Shown: positions 46,495 to 58,300, counted from the first letter of the stretch. The stretch: DNA of 64,000 nt from Tritrichomonas musculus (GCA_039105265.1 JAPFFF010000007.1:3224001-3288000), one strand, 5' to 3'. Numbers and translations are program-made. Notes: a model not told the origin generated them from the letters alone.

Positions 46495-47160
46495 CTATTT
46501 CTTTCCCCTTGGATTACCTCTTTTCGCGTTCATTCTTTCACATACAGGGATATGATGTTTAGCAGCTTCTTCTCCAAATTTCCTTCCACAATAAGGACAT
46601 GGGACTAATCCTTCTGGCTCTTCAATTGGTGGAAGTTCTGGCGGAGGTCCTACAGCTCTGCCTTCTTCAACTGCTTTTTCGTATGCTGCATATTTTCTTG
46701 CTGCTCGAATCTGTTCAACCATTTTATCATGATCACGTTTACACTTTGGAACATTTTCGTTTTTACTAGCAGGCGCTTGTTGTTGCTGTGTTTTTTTCTG
46801 CGAAGATCCTGTCTTTGTTTGTCTTGATGAACTTTGAGAATCTTGGTATGAAGAATTTTTCATTTTTGGCGGTGGAACTTGATCATATTCATCGTCTCCC
46901 GTTTTGAATTCAGGACGATTTGAACGGGCTGGTTTTGCTGAACTTGGTGGCGAAGCTACACCAGCAGTATCTCTTATCCATTGAAGAAGAAGTAGTCTTT
47001 TCCCGATTGACTGAATGCCCATTTCTTTAAGATGATCTTCAGTAATCATTTGTAACAAGTCTCCTGTTACTGCGTTTTTCGTGAATGGTGCAACAGCATA
47101 ATCAAATCCATTTGAGCTCAATTGATCGCAAACATCATCTGTTGTCCAAGAATTAAACAT
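46495..47160 (-). CDS. SAM domain plus C2HC zinc-finger protein
   Basis: A 221-aa protein. Residues about 4-66 form a sterile-alpha-motif domain: W in SWTTDDVCDQL, then TKNAVTGDLLQMITEDHLKE and MGIQSIGKRLLLLQWI. Residues about 70-160 are a polar linker with Gln/Ser/Lys runs. Residues about 185-208 hold a C2HC finger (CPYCGRKFGEEAAKHHIPVC) like those of ZC2HC1-type proteins. SAM domains oligomerise or bind partners. The finger's role in this family is little known. The combination suggests a small adaptor. The protein ends with a basic GNPRGKK tail. Confidence 0.75.
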   Translation of the reverse strand: MFNSWTTDDVCDQLSSNGFDYAVAPFTKNAVTGDLLQMITEDHLKEMGIQSIGKRLLLLQWIRDTAGVASPPSSAKPARSNRPEFKTGDDEYDQVPPPKMKNSSYQDSQSSSRQTKTGSSQKKTQQQQAPASKNENVPKCKRDHDKMVEQIRAARKYAAYEKAVEEGRAVGPPPELPPIEEPEGLVPCPYCGRKFGEEAAKHHIPVCERMNAKRGNPRGKK

Positions 47161-48448
47161 TATAAATATAAAATTTTAGATAAAAAAAAACATACTAGAT
47201 GGTGAATTTTTCAAGAAAAATTTGACCTATAATTTTGCTCGTTATTTTAATAACAAACGTGCAAAGGCGAATTTAGGTAAAATATAGTTTGAAAATAAAA
47301 CAACGATACTAAATTGAAATCCTCCATAAAATTGTGGAAATATTTGATTTAAAAGGGTTCGACTTTTGGCGGTTATCATATTCTAAAATTATAAAAAATT
47401 AATAATAAATAATATCAGCATTATCAATAACATGATGCAATTTTAAATATGAAGCCGATTCTATTAGCCAAAATAAAGATATTTCACTAAAAAAAATAAA
47501 AACAGAAAAAGTTTAACTTTTGAAAGGAGAAAATATTTTTGAGTTCTTATCTAATTTCCACTATTCAAAGAGATTTTGGGAATTTGAAAATATCCAAATA
47601 TATAAATATTTTATAACATTCATATCATATATTCTTTTTTCATAATTTTATTTACATATTTTAAATTAATTAAAAAGTAATTAATTGAATATCATATAAG
47701 ATAATATTATTTATGAAAAATAAAATTGAATTAATACGTTATTATAATTAATTCTCAATTGTGATATACCAATAAACTGAGTTAAAATATAAAAATATAT
47801 TTTATAATAATATAAATGTGATTTATAATATATATAGTAAATATATTATCATTAATATGAGGATAATACTGATATATTATCAAAAAAATAAGCATTTGTT
47901 AATAAAAATAATATATTCTCAAAAATCTGATGTTATCAAAATAATTTTTTCAAAAACTAGCATTTAATTCAATTTTAAATTCAAAATTTTTATTTAGAAA
48001 AAATAATAATTTCTTGAATATCAATAATATATTTTATTAAAAATTATTATTATATTTCTAATCTACATATAAATAATGTGAATAGTAAATCATTTAAGAA
48101 AATACCTCAAGTAGCATAATAAAAACACTATTTTTAATGATTTTTGGAATGAATAATGAATTTTTTAATTTATAAGATATAATAAATGAATCCGAATTCT
48201 ATTTAATATTGATTTAAAAATTTATTAATTAAAAAGAATATCTAATTTTTAAGATATTATTATTTTTCAATCAAAAAAAATTTGAGAGAGTCGACCCCTT
48301 TTTTTGATTTCAAGATTTATACATATACATTTGATATATTTAATAAACGATGTGCCAATAAATTCATTCATTAAACATTAATAAATATTTGCTTTGAATG
48401 AAAAAAACGAAAATTTACATGATAAATTTGATAATAAATAAAAACAAT
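47161..48448. other. 1.3-kb AT-rich spacer
   Basis: Very AT-rich, without frames of protein-like composition. A weak inverted match (AAAGGGTTCGACT near 47353 and AGTCGACCCCTTTT near 48289) was noted, but it is too short and imperfect to call an element. Nothing else is seen. Confidence 0.55.
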
Positions 48449-49417
48449 TTATTTAACCTTATCTATATTTATAGGTGATCTTGGTGTTGACAATGATATT
48501 TGTGGTGGAAATATATGAAGTGGTGTTGACCATTGAACAAATTCGTTAGCCATTTGAAATCGAAAATCGATTGAATAGCTAACAATAAAAATATCTGTAC
48601 TAAATTCAGCTACTGCATTAAACGAAATAGGTATATTAAATCTTTTTGCAATTGCATTTTTCATATCAAATTGTTTTGTTTCAATAATATTAGATTCATT
48701 AATTCCATTGGCTTCATATATTTCATTCCGTGTAATTGAAATAATAACAAGGTCAACCTGAGTATTTGACTGACGAAGATCGATTAAACCATCTACTTCT
48801 GTTCCAGCAAAAACGTCTGGTGACATAGAAATAACAGCAATTTCGTTCCCATCATTTCTAATTTGATAATTTTCAATTGGTCTCTTTGCTGATTCTTGAA
48901 AAGGATTAGATAATGCAAAAGGTGCTGGAACTGACACAGATTCCAAAGCATTTATATCAAATTTTGAATTACTTTGAATATTATCAAAATTATAATGCGA
49001 AAAATGCGGAGAAACAAAATGAATTGGAATTGAAATCGAATTGACTGGCTGACCGAGGATTTGTGCTGAAAATCTAAGCTCGTAAGAAACATTAATTCCT
49101 TCGCCTTCATATGAAGGAGGTATGTTATCTGCTGTAATAAAAACACAAAAAGATTTTGGAGGTTGGAATTGTGCTGAAATAAGACGAGAACCACTAACAA
49201 CATGCTGGATAACAGGAGAATTTTGATTAGGAATATATGATTCTTGAAACAATGTTTTTAAAATTGTATTAGTTGATTGTTTTAGAGATTTAATTTTTCC
49301 AGCGATTTGGGCAGAAACCCACATTATTTTAAAATCACAGTCAGTTATATTGATTTGTACAGTAAATTTTTGGCCAAGAAAAATAATTAAATTATCTGGA
49401 ACAAGATTTATACGCAT
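48449..49417 (-). CDS. Rgp1-like arrestin-fold protein
   Basis: A 322-aa protein of two beta-sandwich halves. The first half starts with an 'IIFLGQKFTVQINITD' strand pair and ends with IPPSYEGEGINVSYELRFSA (about 115-135), the pattern 'PPS-[YF]-x-G-x-x-[IV]-x-[YV]-x-[YF]' typical of Rgp1. The second half has a NDGNEIAVISMSPDVFAGTE segment near 190-210. In fungi and animals Rgp1 with Ric1 is the exchange factor for Rab6-type GTPases at the Golgi. A Ric1 partner is not in the window. Related arrestin-like proteins such as Vps26 are less likely. Confidence 0.55.
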   Translation of the reverse strand: MRINLVPDNLIIFLGQKFTVQINITDCDFKIMWVSAQIAGKIKSLKQSTNTILKTLFQESYIPNQNSPVIQHVVSGSRLISAQFQPPKSFCVFITADNIPPSYEGEGINVSYELRFSAQILGQPVNSISIPIHFVSPHFSHYNFDNIQSNSKFDINALESVSVPAPFALSNPFQESAKRPIENYQIRNDGNEIAVISMSPDVFAGTEVDGLIDLRQSNTQVDLVIISITRNEIYEANGINESNIIETKQFDMKNAIAKRFNIPISFNAVAEFSTDIFIVSYSIDFRFQMANEFVQWSTPLHIFPPQISLSTPRSPINIDKVK

Positions 49418-49573
49418 TTTTCATTTTGAAAGACGTTTAGTCAATTGAACAAGAAAAAAAAAATTTTTGCTTGAATTTTTTCAATATTTCAATTCAAAAT
49501 TTCAAAGAGTCGAAAAATCGCATTTTTATTATTAAAACAAGAAATCTATTATAAAATAAATAACAAAAAAAAA

Positions 49574-52500
49574 TTAAAAATCAGGTACTACTGAATAAGT
49601 AGATATTGGGCTCCCATTACTTAAGATTATCTCGCCTTTTTCCATTACATTAAATCCAGATGTAAAAACAAGTTCATACACAGACAATGCAATATGAACT
49701 TGATTTGGAGTACAAGATTCCATCAATTCTATTGCAGTATTCATAACTGGTCCAATTATTTGCAAAGCTGGCCTGTTTATCGAAACAACACCAGCAATCG
49801 ATGGGCCACCAGTTTCAATACCGACCTTCACCGATATTTTAACATCCTGTTTCATTGTAAAGTGATTTATTACTTTTAATGCAAACTTAATGGCTTGTTC
49901 AGCATGCTTTTCTGGTTTGCTCGTACGATCAAATAAACCACCAGCGAAAAGATATCTCTGACCATTAGTTCTAACTTTACATAACAATCCGAAATCGGCA
50001 ATTAATTTATCACATTCACTTGATAAAGAGTTATAAAAAGCAAAAATTTCAGGTGATTTATAATCAAACGACAAATTATGAGAAAAACATATTTCACCAA
50101 TTGTTAAACTTTGAGAAACGAATGAGATACCATCTTCACTGTTGAGGAGTGTATTAACAATTCGATGAGGAATAACGTTTGATATCATTTGTTCTAGTTT
50201 TTTCTGTTTTCTTTCAATGATCTGTCTTTTTTTAACATCTTCTGTGATATCTGTTATAACAATTGCAATTTTTTCAATTAAGTCTTGTTCGCCATCCAGT
50301 GCAGGTCGATCAGTTGCTAAACAGATAACATTACATATCAGGTGAGATTGTATATTTCGATCACTTCCGATATTAACTGTAACTTTTGAAGAGAAGTTTG
50401 TTGGATATCGTCCATTCAAAGCGTCTGAGATGTGCTGAATGAAGTCAGGCCACGATCTTCTATCCTCGATATCGATGACAATAGGATTTCTATTGTCATT
50501 GCTGTCAAAACCGCCAGACATCACATCACCACCTCTTCCAATAACAGCTCTGTGGATGATGTCCGTTATTGGCTTTTGCGAAATGTCCTCGTTTTCGCAT
50601 TTTGCGATTCTCAAGAAAGCTTGATTGAATTCAGTGACGATCAAAGATCTGTCAATCATCACGACGCCGAGCGGAATGCTGCTCAGGATTGCATCAGCGT
50701 TCGAGAACGATGACTTGCTTGTTTCGTCGGGTATTCTTCCGGTGCTAATGAGAAGGACCGCGTGCTGGTTCTGCGTCACTGTTACGGGCGAAAGATCGTG
50801 AAAGAAGCGGAGAGAATTTCTTATTTGTTTGTGCTTTGAGTGAAGCATTAGAACGATGAACACGAAGGCCAGACACTGGCAAATGACGACGAATATTGTG
50901 ATGATTTTTTGCTTTGAACGATAGCCCGAAACGGTTTCTCTTGCACTTTTTTCAACGGATTCGAAGTAGATCGAGCAACGATTCTTTTCAATGAAGTCTG
51001 TAAAGAAGAAGAAAAGCGACAGAAGCTCAGGATCATCCATTGTCATGTTGCTTTTCATCAATCTTGACGAAAGACACTTCAGAGATGCGCAGACAAGGTT
51101 AATTGAAATGGGGAATTCGTCAGTGACGAGCACTTCGAACAGCGACTTTGTCTGAGGAATCTTGTTGATAGGGAAGCAAGACTCGAAGTAACTAACGTTT
51201 ATTTCTTTATTGTAGTAAGAGTTGATTGTGTGATAAGCATCGCTGATTCTGCTTGAGAATATCTTCTCAGCTTTGGTCACCGATTGGCTGATTGCGAGGG
51301 CGAATTCATCCCTCGTGTCCAAATAAGTGCCAATGACATCTGAGAAGGAGACAATGACTGCGTATTGAAGGCTCATCACAAGCTCGGTGAACGGCTCGTA
51401 AAGAGTCCAAATGCGAATGGATGTGCTCTTGCTGTCTCTGAGGAACTGGCAGGCAATGAAGTGCATCACAATGCAGCAGATTGTCAGTGGAAAGAAGGTC
51501 GTGAAAAAAGTTATGAACAGTTTTGTGTAGTCGGCTTTGATGCTTGGACTGTGCGTGAGCTTGGCAATGTACGTCGAGTCGTCTTCGCGCTTGGATGATG
51601 ACAAGCCAAGCTTGTTTATTGCTGCACGGATCTCGTTGTTAGGGAAGAACGAGAAGCTGTCCGAAATGGCGTTGCTTTCGCTCTGGAGGCCGAATACTTG
51701 GAAGGTGAAAGGGATGCTCACGAGGACAAGCGCAATGATGACAACAATGATGATCAAAATTGTCATTTTTTCCATGCTTTCATCATTGGCATTCATGGCA
51801 TACGAGACAGTCAGGCTGCTGACATTGTCGAGAAAAGGAAGAATGACTTTGTAAAGTGGCTTGAGCTTCGTTGAAAGGTAGTCTTCGTAGTAGACGTCGA
51901 TCGTGCTGTACTGGAGCATCTCTTCACATAAGGCAAACAAAAGCATCATCGTAGAATTGAAATTCATTAGAGTCAAATTAAAATCATTAAATGCCGAATT
52001 TGAATCATCTGTCGTTGAATTAAAATTATCCATCGTCGAATTCGATTCATTCATTGAATTAAAATCATTCATTGTTTTTAAATCATTCATTGTTTTTAAA
52101 TCATTCATTGTTTTTTGATCATTCATCATTTTTTGATCATTCATCATTTTTTGATCATTCATCATTTTTTGATCATTCATCATTTTTTGATCATTCATTG
52201 TTTTTTGATCATTCATTGTTTTTTGATCATTCATTGTTTTTGAATCATTCATCATTTTTTGATCATTCATCGTTTTTGAATCATTCATTGTTTTTGAATC
52301 ATTCATCGTTTTTAAATCATTCATCGTTTTTAAATCATTCATCGTTTTTGAATTAATTGTATTTGAATCATTGATTGTTGTTGAATTGAAATCATCCGTT
52401 GTTGAGTTTGAATCGTCAGTGGTTGAATTAAAATCATTCATTGTAGAATTTGTTTCATTCATTGTTGAGTTGAAAGCTGACTCGTCTATTAAAATGGTGT

Positions 52501-54904
52501 CTCTGATTGTTGTTTTGATTGCTTCCGATATGTTGTTCCAGTTCTCCAGTTTGTCCAGTGCGTCGTTCATCATGTGGAACTCGTTTGCAGCCGAGTCGAT
52601 GACTGAACGAATGACTCGTGTTGAGAAACTCCAACGCGGAATGTCGTGGCACTTTGTGTACAAGTTTGGCGCTATTGTGTACATCATGTTTTGATTTATT
52701 GTGATTTTTTCAGCTATAAAAAGTGAGCGAATAGACATGAACAAGTCGAGATATACTATTCTGTACCTCAAAAGGCCTGATTTTGACAAGAATTCTATAA
52801 CTTTTTCTTGTCTGGCGATGAAATCATGAAGATAAGTTAATGAAAAGAGCATGAAAACAGCAATGACAATACCTGTCATAATCGTGCATACTAATAATAC
52901 AATCCAGATGCGACCAAGCTTTGTATGATCCATCATCTCTTGTAAGGCAATTTTAAAATTGGTCAGATTTTCTGATTCGCTGTGTTCTGTCCTGTTATCA
53001 GTATTGATAGAATCTAATTTATCGAACAACGAATTTGTAAATAAATTGGAATTGGAACATGAAATCGAATTTGAATTTGAATTTAATTTGCTGCTTTTAT
53101 TTAATCTGTAGTTTGTATCTGGAGAATTATTATCATTGTCATTTTCATCATGATATTCTTGAACTTCTTGTAGATATGGACGAACATTTGGAAATATATC
53201 ATACGCAAGCGATACTGCAGTATCTATCTTTTGATATCCTTGATTGTTAATGAGGGTAATTTTATTGCTAATTTCATGAGCTTCAGCCGAATTATGCTTT
53301 ATTTCAATTAAAAATCGATGATATAAATGAAAAACTTCAATATTATTTGGAAAATCGTCGGTAAGCTGAACAAGCGTTTTATCAAGATCGTTTATTTTTT
53401 GGGCAACTTTATCAACATCCGCCCAAAAATTTGTCATGTTTTTCTGAAGAACATTTTCCCAGAATCTTCTAATTAATGTTTTTAAAAAATAAATTTGAGA
53501 TTTTATATCTTCAATTTTCTTGCTTAGTTGTAAAGAAGAATTTTTTTGCCTTTCTTGCATAATTTGCTTAAACTGAACAGAATATATCGATGATAAAGGA
53601 GATTCTAATCTTGCAATTGATGAGATAATCCACATAACGGTTTTACTTTTATGTGGAAAAATAGAGAGAACTCTTCCATATAAAAGTAGAATATCAAAAT
53701 TTTGAGGCCATTTGATTAATGCATAATCAAAAAGTTTCCATTCTGTAAAAAAAGGATGCCATTGATCTATAATAGGAATAACTTTTCGAAGAAATGAAGA
53801 TGGCGTTGGAAATTCTTGATCCAATAGTGCATGACAACGGTCAGGCGATTCAAGGCATTCATCACAAAATCGTAGCATGGAAAAAATTAATTTTCGTTGA
53901 ATTTGAAACGAAATGAGAAAAAAAACAATAAGTGAAAGAACAATTAAAACAAGAACAAACAGTGGATTTATGGTACCGTAAAAAATATTGAAGACTTGAA
54001 AAATAGATATTAAAGTTGAGGTATAGAATGCTGAAGATAATAAAAGAACATGCTTTTGTTTGACATAATTTGAATAATAACTAACAAATATTCCTGCTGC
54101 CATATAAAATAAGGAATTTACCAATGGGATAAAAACTAATGAGCCAATTCGAGAACTAACTAAAAAGCCAATACAAGAACCAACAGTAGCACATACTGAA
54201 ATAGCAATCTCACGCACAGGCATTAAATGAATCCATTCGTGAAATGGAGTCTTTTCTAGTAATACCCTAGTTTGCATTAAATAAATATAAAAAATAATAT
54301 ATGATATAGCTGCTATTGGTACTAATATAGTAGTAATTAGTTCGATGGCGTTAACTCCATTTCCAATTTGATTCCAAACAGCTATTGGAAATCCAACAAG
54401 TAGATGTGGGCAGAAAACAAGAAGTATATGTTTGTGAAAAAGTAAAATAAAAAATATTTCGTATTTTGATATAATTTTTTCTTTTGCATATGAAAATGAG
54501 CGAGCAATTATAAGAATTAAACTAAAGATATAAATAAATGATAAAATGAAAGACATTAAAATACGCTTATCTTGATGAAAAACCGAAGGACCATCGAGAA
54601 AAATTTCTAAAACTCTAAGGATTTTTGAAAAAACGTGGTTTGATGGCCATAATGTAACTGAATTAATTAATAACGATGAAAGTATAATTTGTATAAAAGA
54701 TATTATCGAAAATATAATTCCAAGGTATGATGGTAGACCAGAACTGGAATGTATTTTAGCAGAATATACTAAAATATTGTATCGCGCTTTGGAAATAAAA
54801 GATATATCTAATATCGCTGAAAATCTTAACTCAGGGGTTGTATAAGCGACATCATCTAATTCCTCATCAATATTTGTTGATGAGAAACTGTCGCCTTTAT
54901 CCAT
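49574..54904 (-). CDS. polytopic PAS/adenylyl-cyclase-like protein, probable pseudocyclase
   Basis: A 1776-aa membrane protein of the trichomonad cyclase type. Some ten hydrophobic spans lie in residues 60-340, followed by a cytoplasmic helical part (about 350-650), a span near 665-690, an external loop (about 700-1045) with Asn-Ser-Thr glycosylation-like repeats and 17 six-residue repeats, and spans near 1048-1075, 1130-1155 and 1335-1357. A PAS-like domain (about 1400-1560) and a nucleotide-cyclase fold (about 1580-1776) follow. In the cyclase domain the first metal Asp (expected in F-x-D-[IL]-x-G-F) is absent in CFSHNLSFDY, and the second (G-D) is absent in RTNGQRYLFAGG. The later GPVMNTAIELM motif is kept. 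I infer a regulatory or ligand-sensing pseudocyclase. A TCATTA initiator precedes the ATG by one base or less. Confidence 0.8.
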   Translation of the reverse strand: MDKGDSFSSTNIDEELDDVAYTTPELRFSAILDISFISKARYNILVYSAKIHSSSGLPSYLGIIFSIISFIQIILSSLLINSVTLWPSNHVFSKILRVLEIFLDGPSVFHQDKRILMSFILSFIYIFSLILIIARSFSYAKEKIISKYEIFFILLFHKHILLVFCPHLLVGFPIAVWNQIGNGVNAIELITTILVPIAAISYIIFYIYLMQTRVLLEKTPFHEWIHLMPVREIAISVCATVGSCIGFLVSSRIGSLVFIPLVNSLFYMAAGIFVSYYSNYVKQKHVLLLSSAFYTSTLISIFQVFNIFYGTINPLFVLVLIVLSLIVFFLISFQIQRKLIFSMLRFCDECLESPDRCHALLDQEFPTPSSFLRKVIPIIDQWHPFFTEWKLFDYALIKWPQNFDILLLYGRVLSIFPHKSKTVMWIISSIARLESPLSSIYSVQFKQIMQERQKNSSLQLSKKIEDIKSQIYFLKTLIRRFWENVLQKNMTNFWADVDKVAQKINDLDKTLVQLTDDFPNNIEVFHLYHRFLIEIKHNSAEAHEISNKITLINNQGYQKIDTAVSLAYDIFPNVRPYLQEVQEYHDENDNDNNSPDTNYRLNKSSKLNSNSNSISCSNSNLFTNSLFDKLDSINTDNRTEHSESENLTNFKIALQEMMDHTKLGRIWIVLLVCTIMTGIVIAVFMLFSLTYLHDFIARQEKVIEFLSKSGLLRYRIVYLDLFMSIRSLFIAEKITINQNMMYTIAPNLYTKCHDIPRWSFSTRVIRSVIDSAANEFHMMNDALDKLENWNNISEAIKTTIRDTILIDESAFNSTMNETNSTMNDFNSTTDDSNSTTDDFNSTTINDSNTINSKTMNDLKTMNDLKTMNDSKTMNDSKTMNDQKMMNDSKTMNDQKTMNDQKTMNDQKMMNDQKMMNDQKMMNDQKMMNDQKTMNDLKTMNDLKTMNDFNSMNESNSTMDNFNSTTDDSNSAFNDFNLTLMNFNSTMMLLFALCEEMLQYSTIDVYYEDYLSTKLKPLYKVILPFLDNVSSLTVSYAMNANDESMEKMTILIIIVVIIALVLVSIPFTFQVFGLQSESNAISDSFSFFPNNEIRAAINKLGLSSSKREDDSTYIAKLTHSPSIKADYTKLFITFFTTFFPLTICCIVMHFIACQFLRDSKSTSIRIWTLYEPFTELVMSLQYAVIVSFSDVIGTYLDTRDEFALAISQSVTKAEKIFSSRISDAYHTINSYYNKEINVSYFESCFPINKIPQTKSLFEVLVTDEFPISINLVCASLKCLSSRLMKSNMTMDDPELLSLFFFFTDFIEKNRCSIYFESVEKSARETVSGYRSKQKIITIFVVICQCLAFVFIVLMLHSKHKQIRNSLRFFHDLSPVTVTQNQHAVLLISTGRIPDETSKSSFSNADAILSSIPLGVVMIDRSLIVTEFNQAFLRIAKCENEDISQKPITDIIHRAVIGRGGDVMSGGFDSNDNRNPIVIDIEDRRSWPDFIQHISDALNGRYPTNFSSKVTVNIGSDRNIQSHLICNVICLATDRPALDGEQDLIEKIAIVITDITEDVKKRQIIERKQKKLEQMISNVIPHRIVNTLLNSEDGISFVSQSLTIGEICFSHNLSFDYKSPEIFAFYNSLSSECDKLIADFGLLCKVRTNGQRYLFAGGLFDRTSKPEKHAEQAIKFALKVINHFTMKQDVKISVKVGIETGGPSIAGVVSINRPALQIIGPVMNTAIELMESCTPNQVHIALSVYELVFTSGFNVMEKGEIILSNGSPISTYSVVPDF
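52053..52360 (-). repeat. 17 tandem 18-bp units coding KTMND(L/S/Q) repeats
   Basis: Inside the cyclase-like gene, 17 units of six residues (KTMNDQ, KMMNDQ, KTMNDS and similar) follow each other without break of frame. On both sides lie Asn-Ser-Thr-Met/Thr repeats. The array falls in a loop predicted to face outside. Unit variants cluster, which suggests slippage or unequal exchange. Confidence 0.95.
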
Positions 54905-55332
54905 TAATGATATGAATTTGTTTTTTACAAAGAGAATATCTTCATGATTTTATAATAAAATATGTATTTTATTTAATCTTTAAATTATAAATATAATTAT
55001 ATTATCAAATAAAATAATAAAAAAACTTAATCAGATAACCCTTTTCAGATAATAAGAAAATAATAATCCAATTCACTTTGAAAGGACATATAGAATTATG
55101 AAAAATTTTTAGAATTTTATAACAACTGATTTTGTGAAAATAAAATAAAAATTTGAAAAATAGTCAACTGATTTTAACACTAAAGACTAATTCTATATTA
55201 GAAATCGATATTATACTTAAATTGCACATTTGTTATCCCAAAACATAAAATTTCAATTCAAAACAAATTGAATCCTAAAGGCTAAATAAATTGACTTTAC
55301 AATACGCAATTGATTTTCAAACTATTATTAAT
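54905..55332. other. two-way promoter spacer
   Basis: About 430 AT-rich bases between the divergent cyclase-like and spastizin-like genes. The only good initiator is the TCATTA directly before the cyclase start. I see no coding or RNA gene. Confidence 0.5.
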
Positions 55333-58300
55333 ATGAGTGAACCAACTTCAGATGGACCAAAAATTTCTGAAGATCAACTTCTTAACTACGTATTAGAAGC
55401 TCTCCATAATGGAAATATAAAAGATACATATCCAACTTTGAAATCTAGTTTTCCTGATTATGAGCCAGAAAACTTATTCCGAACACTGGTTCTACAACAA
55501 GCATGGGTTCTTGTATGCGATACCAAATTTGATGAAGCATCAAAACTTTTAGAAGAACTTGGCGAAAATCCTGGAGATCAATTTTATGAGATGTGGCGTC
55601 AAACCACGCGCAATCGAATAAGAACGCTTCTTTACGATTATTTAAACAAAAAATCACTTCTTTCACCGCAAGATGAAGAACATTTTCAAATTTTGACTAA
55701 AATTACTAACCGATATCCAAACACATCGTTTTTAAGCGCACAAAAACACAACAAATCACCAGCAATGAAAATAATCATTGAAACAGCAAAACTTCCTGAA
55801 TGGCAAGATATTATTGATTTATCTCATGACTTTAATGAAAACAAATCAATGATATTCCCAGAACTTTTTAAGGTACCAGATGAAATTCCTGTTGATTCAC
55901 CAAGATATTTCCTTGGAAATATTGCTCTTATTGAATCACAGCCGCCAGATGTTTTATTGTTATTTAAACAAGAAGGATCAGAACTGGAGAAACTTTGGCT
56001 TATGCACTGTGAACATAAAATTATTGAAATGGCAGCAGCATTTAAAGATGAACTGGACAAAAATAAGAATAATCCAAACCCAAAACTTAATTGCCTTCAA
56101 TTTGTCAATTTATACTATAAACAAATGAACCAATACGAACAAGAAACGCTTCTCGATACTCTTTGCATTTCTGGCTTCTTCTGCAATGCAGAATTAGCGA
56201 ATTTTGAACTACTTTTAATTAGAATTTGTAAAAATAAAGCACTTTTTGACCAAGCTTGGTGGAGCCATTCAACACTCAACTTTGTTGACTTCTTCAAGCA
56301 ATTTGCTAAGTATTGCGGTGAAAGAAACTTATATATGCCTTTTGAAATGTTTGTTATATCTCATCCTAAAACCAAGGAAATCGATATGAGCGATTTTGAA
56401 CATCCTATGATTCGGTTTATATGGGATTTATGGATAAAACGAGATCCATCAGCAGCAACACTTTCCAATATGCAGTATTTAGCCAAATCAAATTCTACAG
56501 ATCCAGTTGAACTTTGGAAATCACTCCCAAGCAATTCACTTGCACCACTTGCATCATACGTTTGGAATAAAGATCCAACAAAATTCCTTCCAAATTCACC
56601 AGAGGTTGAGGCTCTTTCAGAAAGACTCAAACCAGATTATCCACTACTTGCATCTCTTGTTAAAGGCGAAATTCCACATCCACAACCAACAATTAAACAC
56701 TCTCATGAAAGCAAATGGAGATCTCCAATTTTCACTTCTAAATACGATCTTGAATTGCATGATCTTGTTGCATCTCACTTTGAACAATTTGATTTTTCGA
56801 AAGTTTTTACTGATTATTATGGAAAAACACCAGGACAACCACCTTTCCCTCATTTTGATCATCCCAAACTTATTACTACACCATCTGAACCTCCTTATGT
56901 TCACTACGTTAAAGCTCTTTTGCCTGTAAGCGCATTTCAACAAGCAACAGAAGATGGTTATACAAAAGAACAATTTACAGATCTTTGCTTTGATGTAACA
57001 AAAGAGGCGTTAACAAACAGGCAAATTCGACTTGCAGCTTTAACATTCATTGAACTTACAGATTTGAAATTTAAGTCTGACTTATCTGTTGATTTTAAAC
57101 TAGTAATTTCAATTTTTGATTACTTAAAAGATCAACCAAATATATCAATTGGAAAAGATGGACAACCAGACCAAGATGATATGTCAATTTCTTCTGGGTC
57201 TTCGTATGAAAACATTTCATTATCATCTAATATTCAATCATCTCAAAGCCAGGGAAGTATCCAATCTGTAAATTCGAAAGAAAGCTTTAGCCAAGATAAA
57301 AACTTAGATCTTGGCCAAAATCAAGGTGAGTTATCTCCCATTAATCAAATAAAGAGTGAATTAGCCAAAGTATTCAAAACAAAAGACCAAACGTCAGCAA
57401 AGATTCTTCAAAAGAAATTAAATCCAAAAGATATTGACTCTTTCTTACTTTCAGCCTTACTTGGCGTTAGATGCAATCTTCCTCTGGATTATGCAGCAAT
57501 TTCACACTTTGCATCACTTGAACGTCCTGCTGAACTTCTCTTATACATTGACCGTGCAGCCGAAATTGGAGCAAATTATTCAAATGATAAAATTGAAGAA
57601 ATCATTCGTGATGAAATGCCAGAAAACCCACTCAAAGCTCACTTGCTTTTCCATTTAACTCAAGTTTTACCAGAACCACCAGCTGCCAATTCACCAGGTC
57701 CTAATGAAGGTGAAGTTCAGCCAGCTTTAGTTGTCTTTAGAGCACTTAGAAAGAAAGACTGTTCTCCACATGTTGCTCTTCTTCAAGAAGCTTTGTCTAG
57801 AAACGAGCAACTTTATGCATTACTTGCTACAAGTGTTGAAGGTTCGGATACAATGCTTTGTGCATTAATAACACTTTTTACAATGACACCTGAGAACAAT
57901 GATCGAAAGACTTTCGATGTAATGAACCCTCCACCTCGAGATGAGATGCGTAAGATTCTTATTCAAACAGTTCAAAATCTTCTCCTTGACAAAAAATCAG
58001 CAGAATTACTTAAAGCTCTTGAATTATTTAGCGAAGACTCTGTTGTTACTAACATTACTCGCCTCTATCGTGCCATTGAAGGTTTCTCCTTCAGGAAGGC
58101 CGAACTTGCATTAGAAAAAATCAACGAATTTTTGAATACAGAAGGACAAGATGGAAATGAAGTTAAGAACGATCAGCTTTTGGGTGATGTTAATATTAAT
58201 GTTGTACTTCAATCATTCCTCACTCTTCAAGACTCGCTCGCCAAATTATGCGCTGCAAAATCACAAGTTCATCTTTTCAGATATTTAGAACTCCTCCAAA

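Noticed and set aside
47353-48304. A possible inverted-repeat element with GTTCGACT/AGTCGACC ends.
   Set aside because: Only about a dozen bases match, with a mismatch and no target duplication. This can occur by chance.
52072-52356. A long antisense frame of FFDHSSFFDHSL type over the cyclase gene, and a similar one at 23627-23884.
   Set aside because: Both are shadows of tandem repeats that stay open in several frames because the unit length is a multiple of three.
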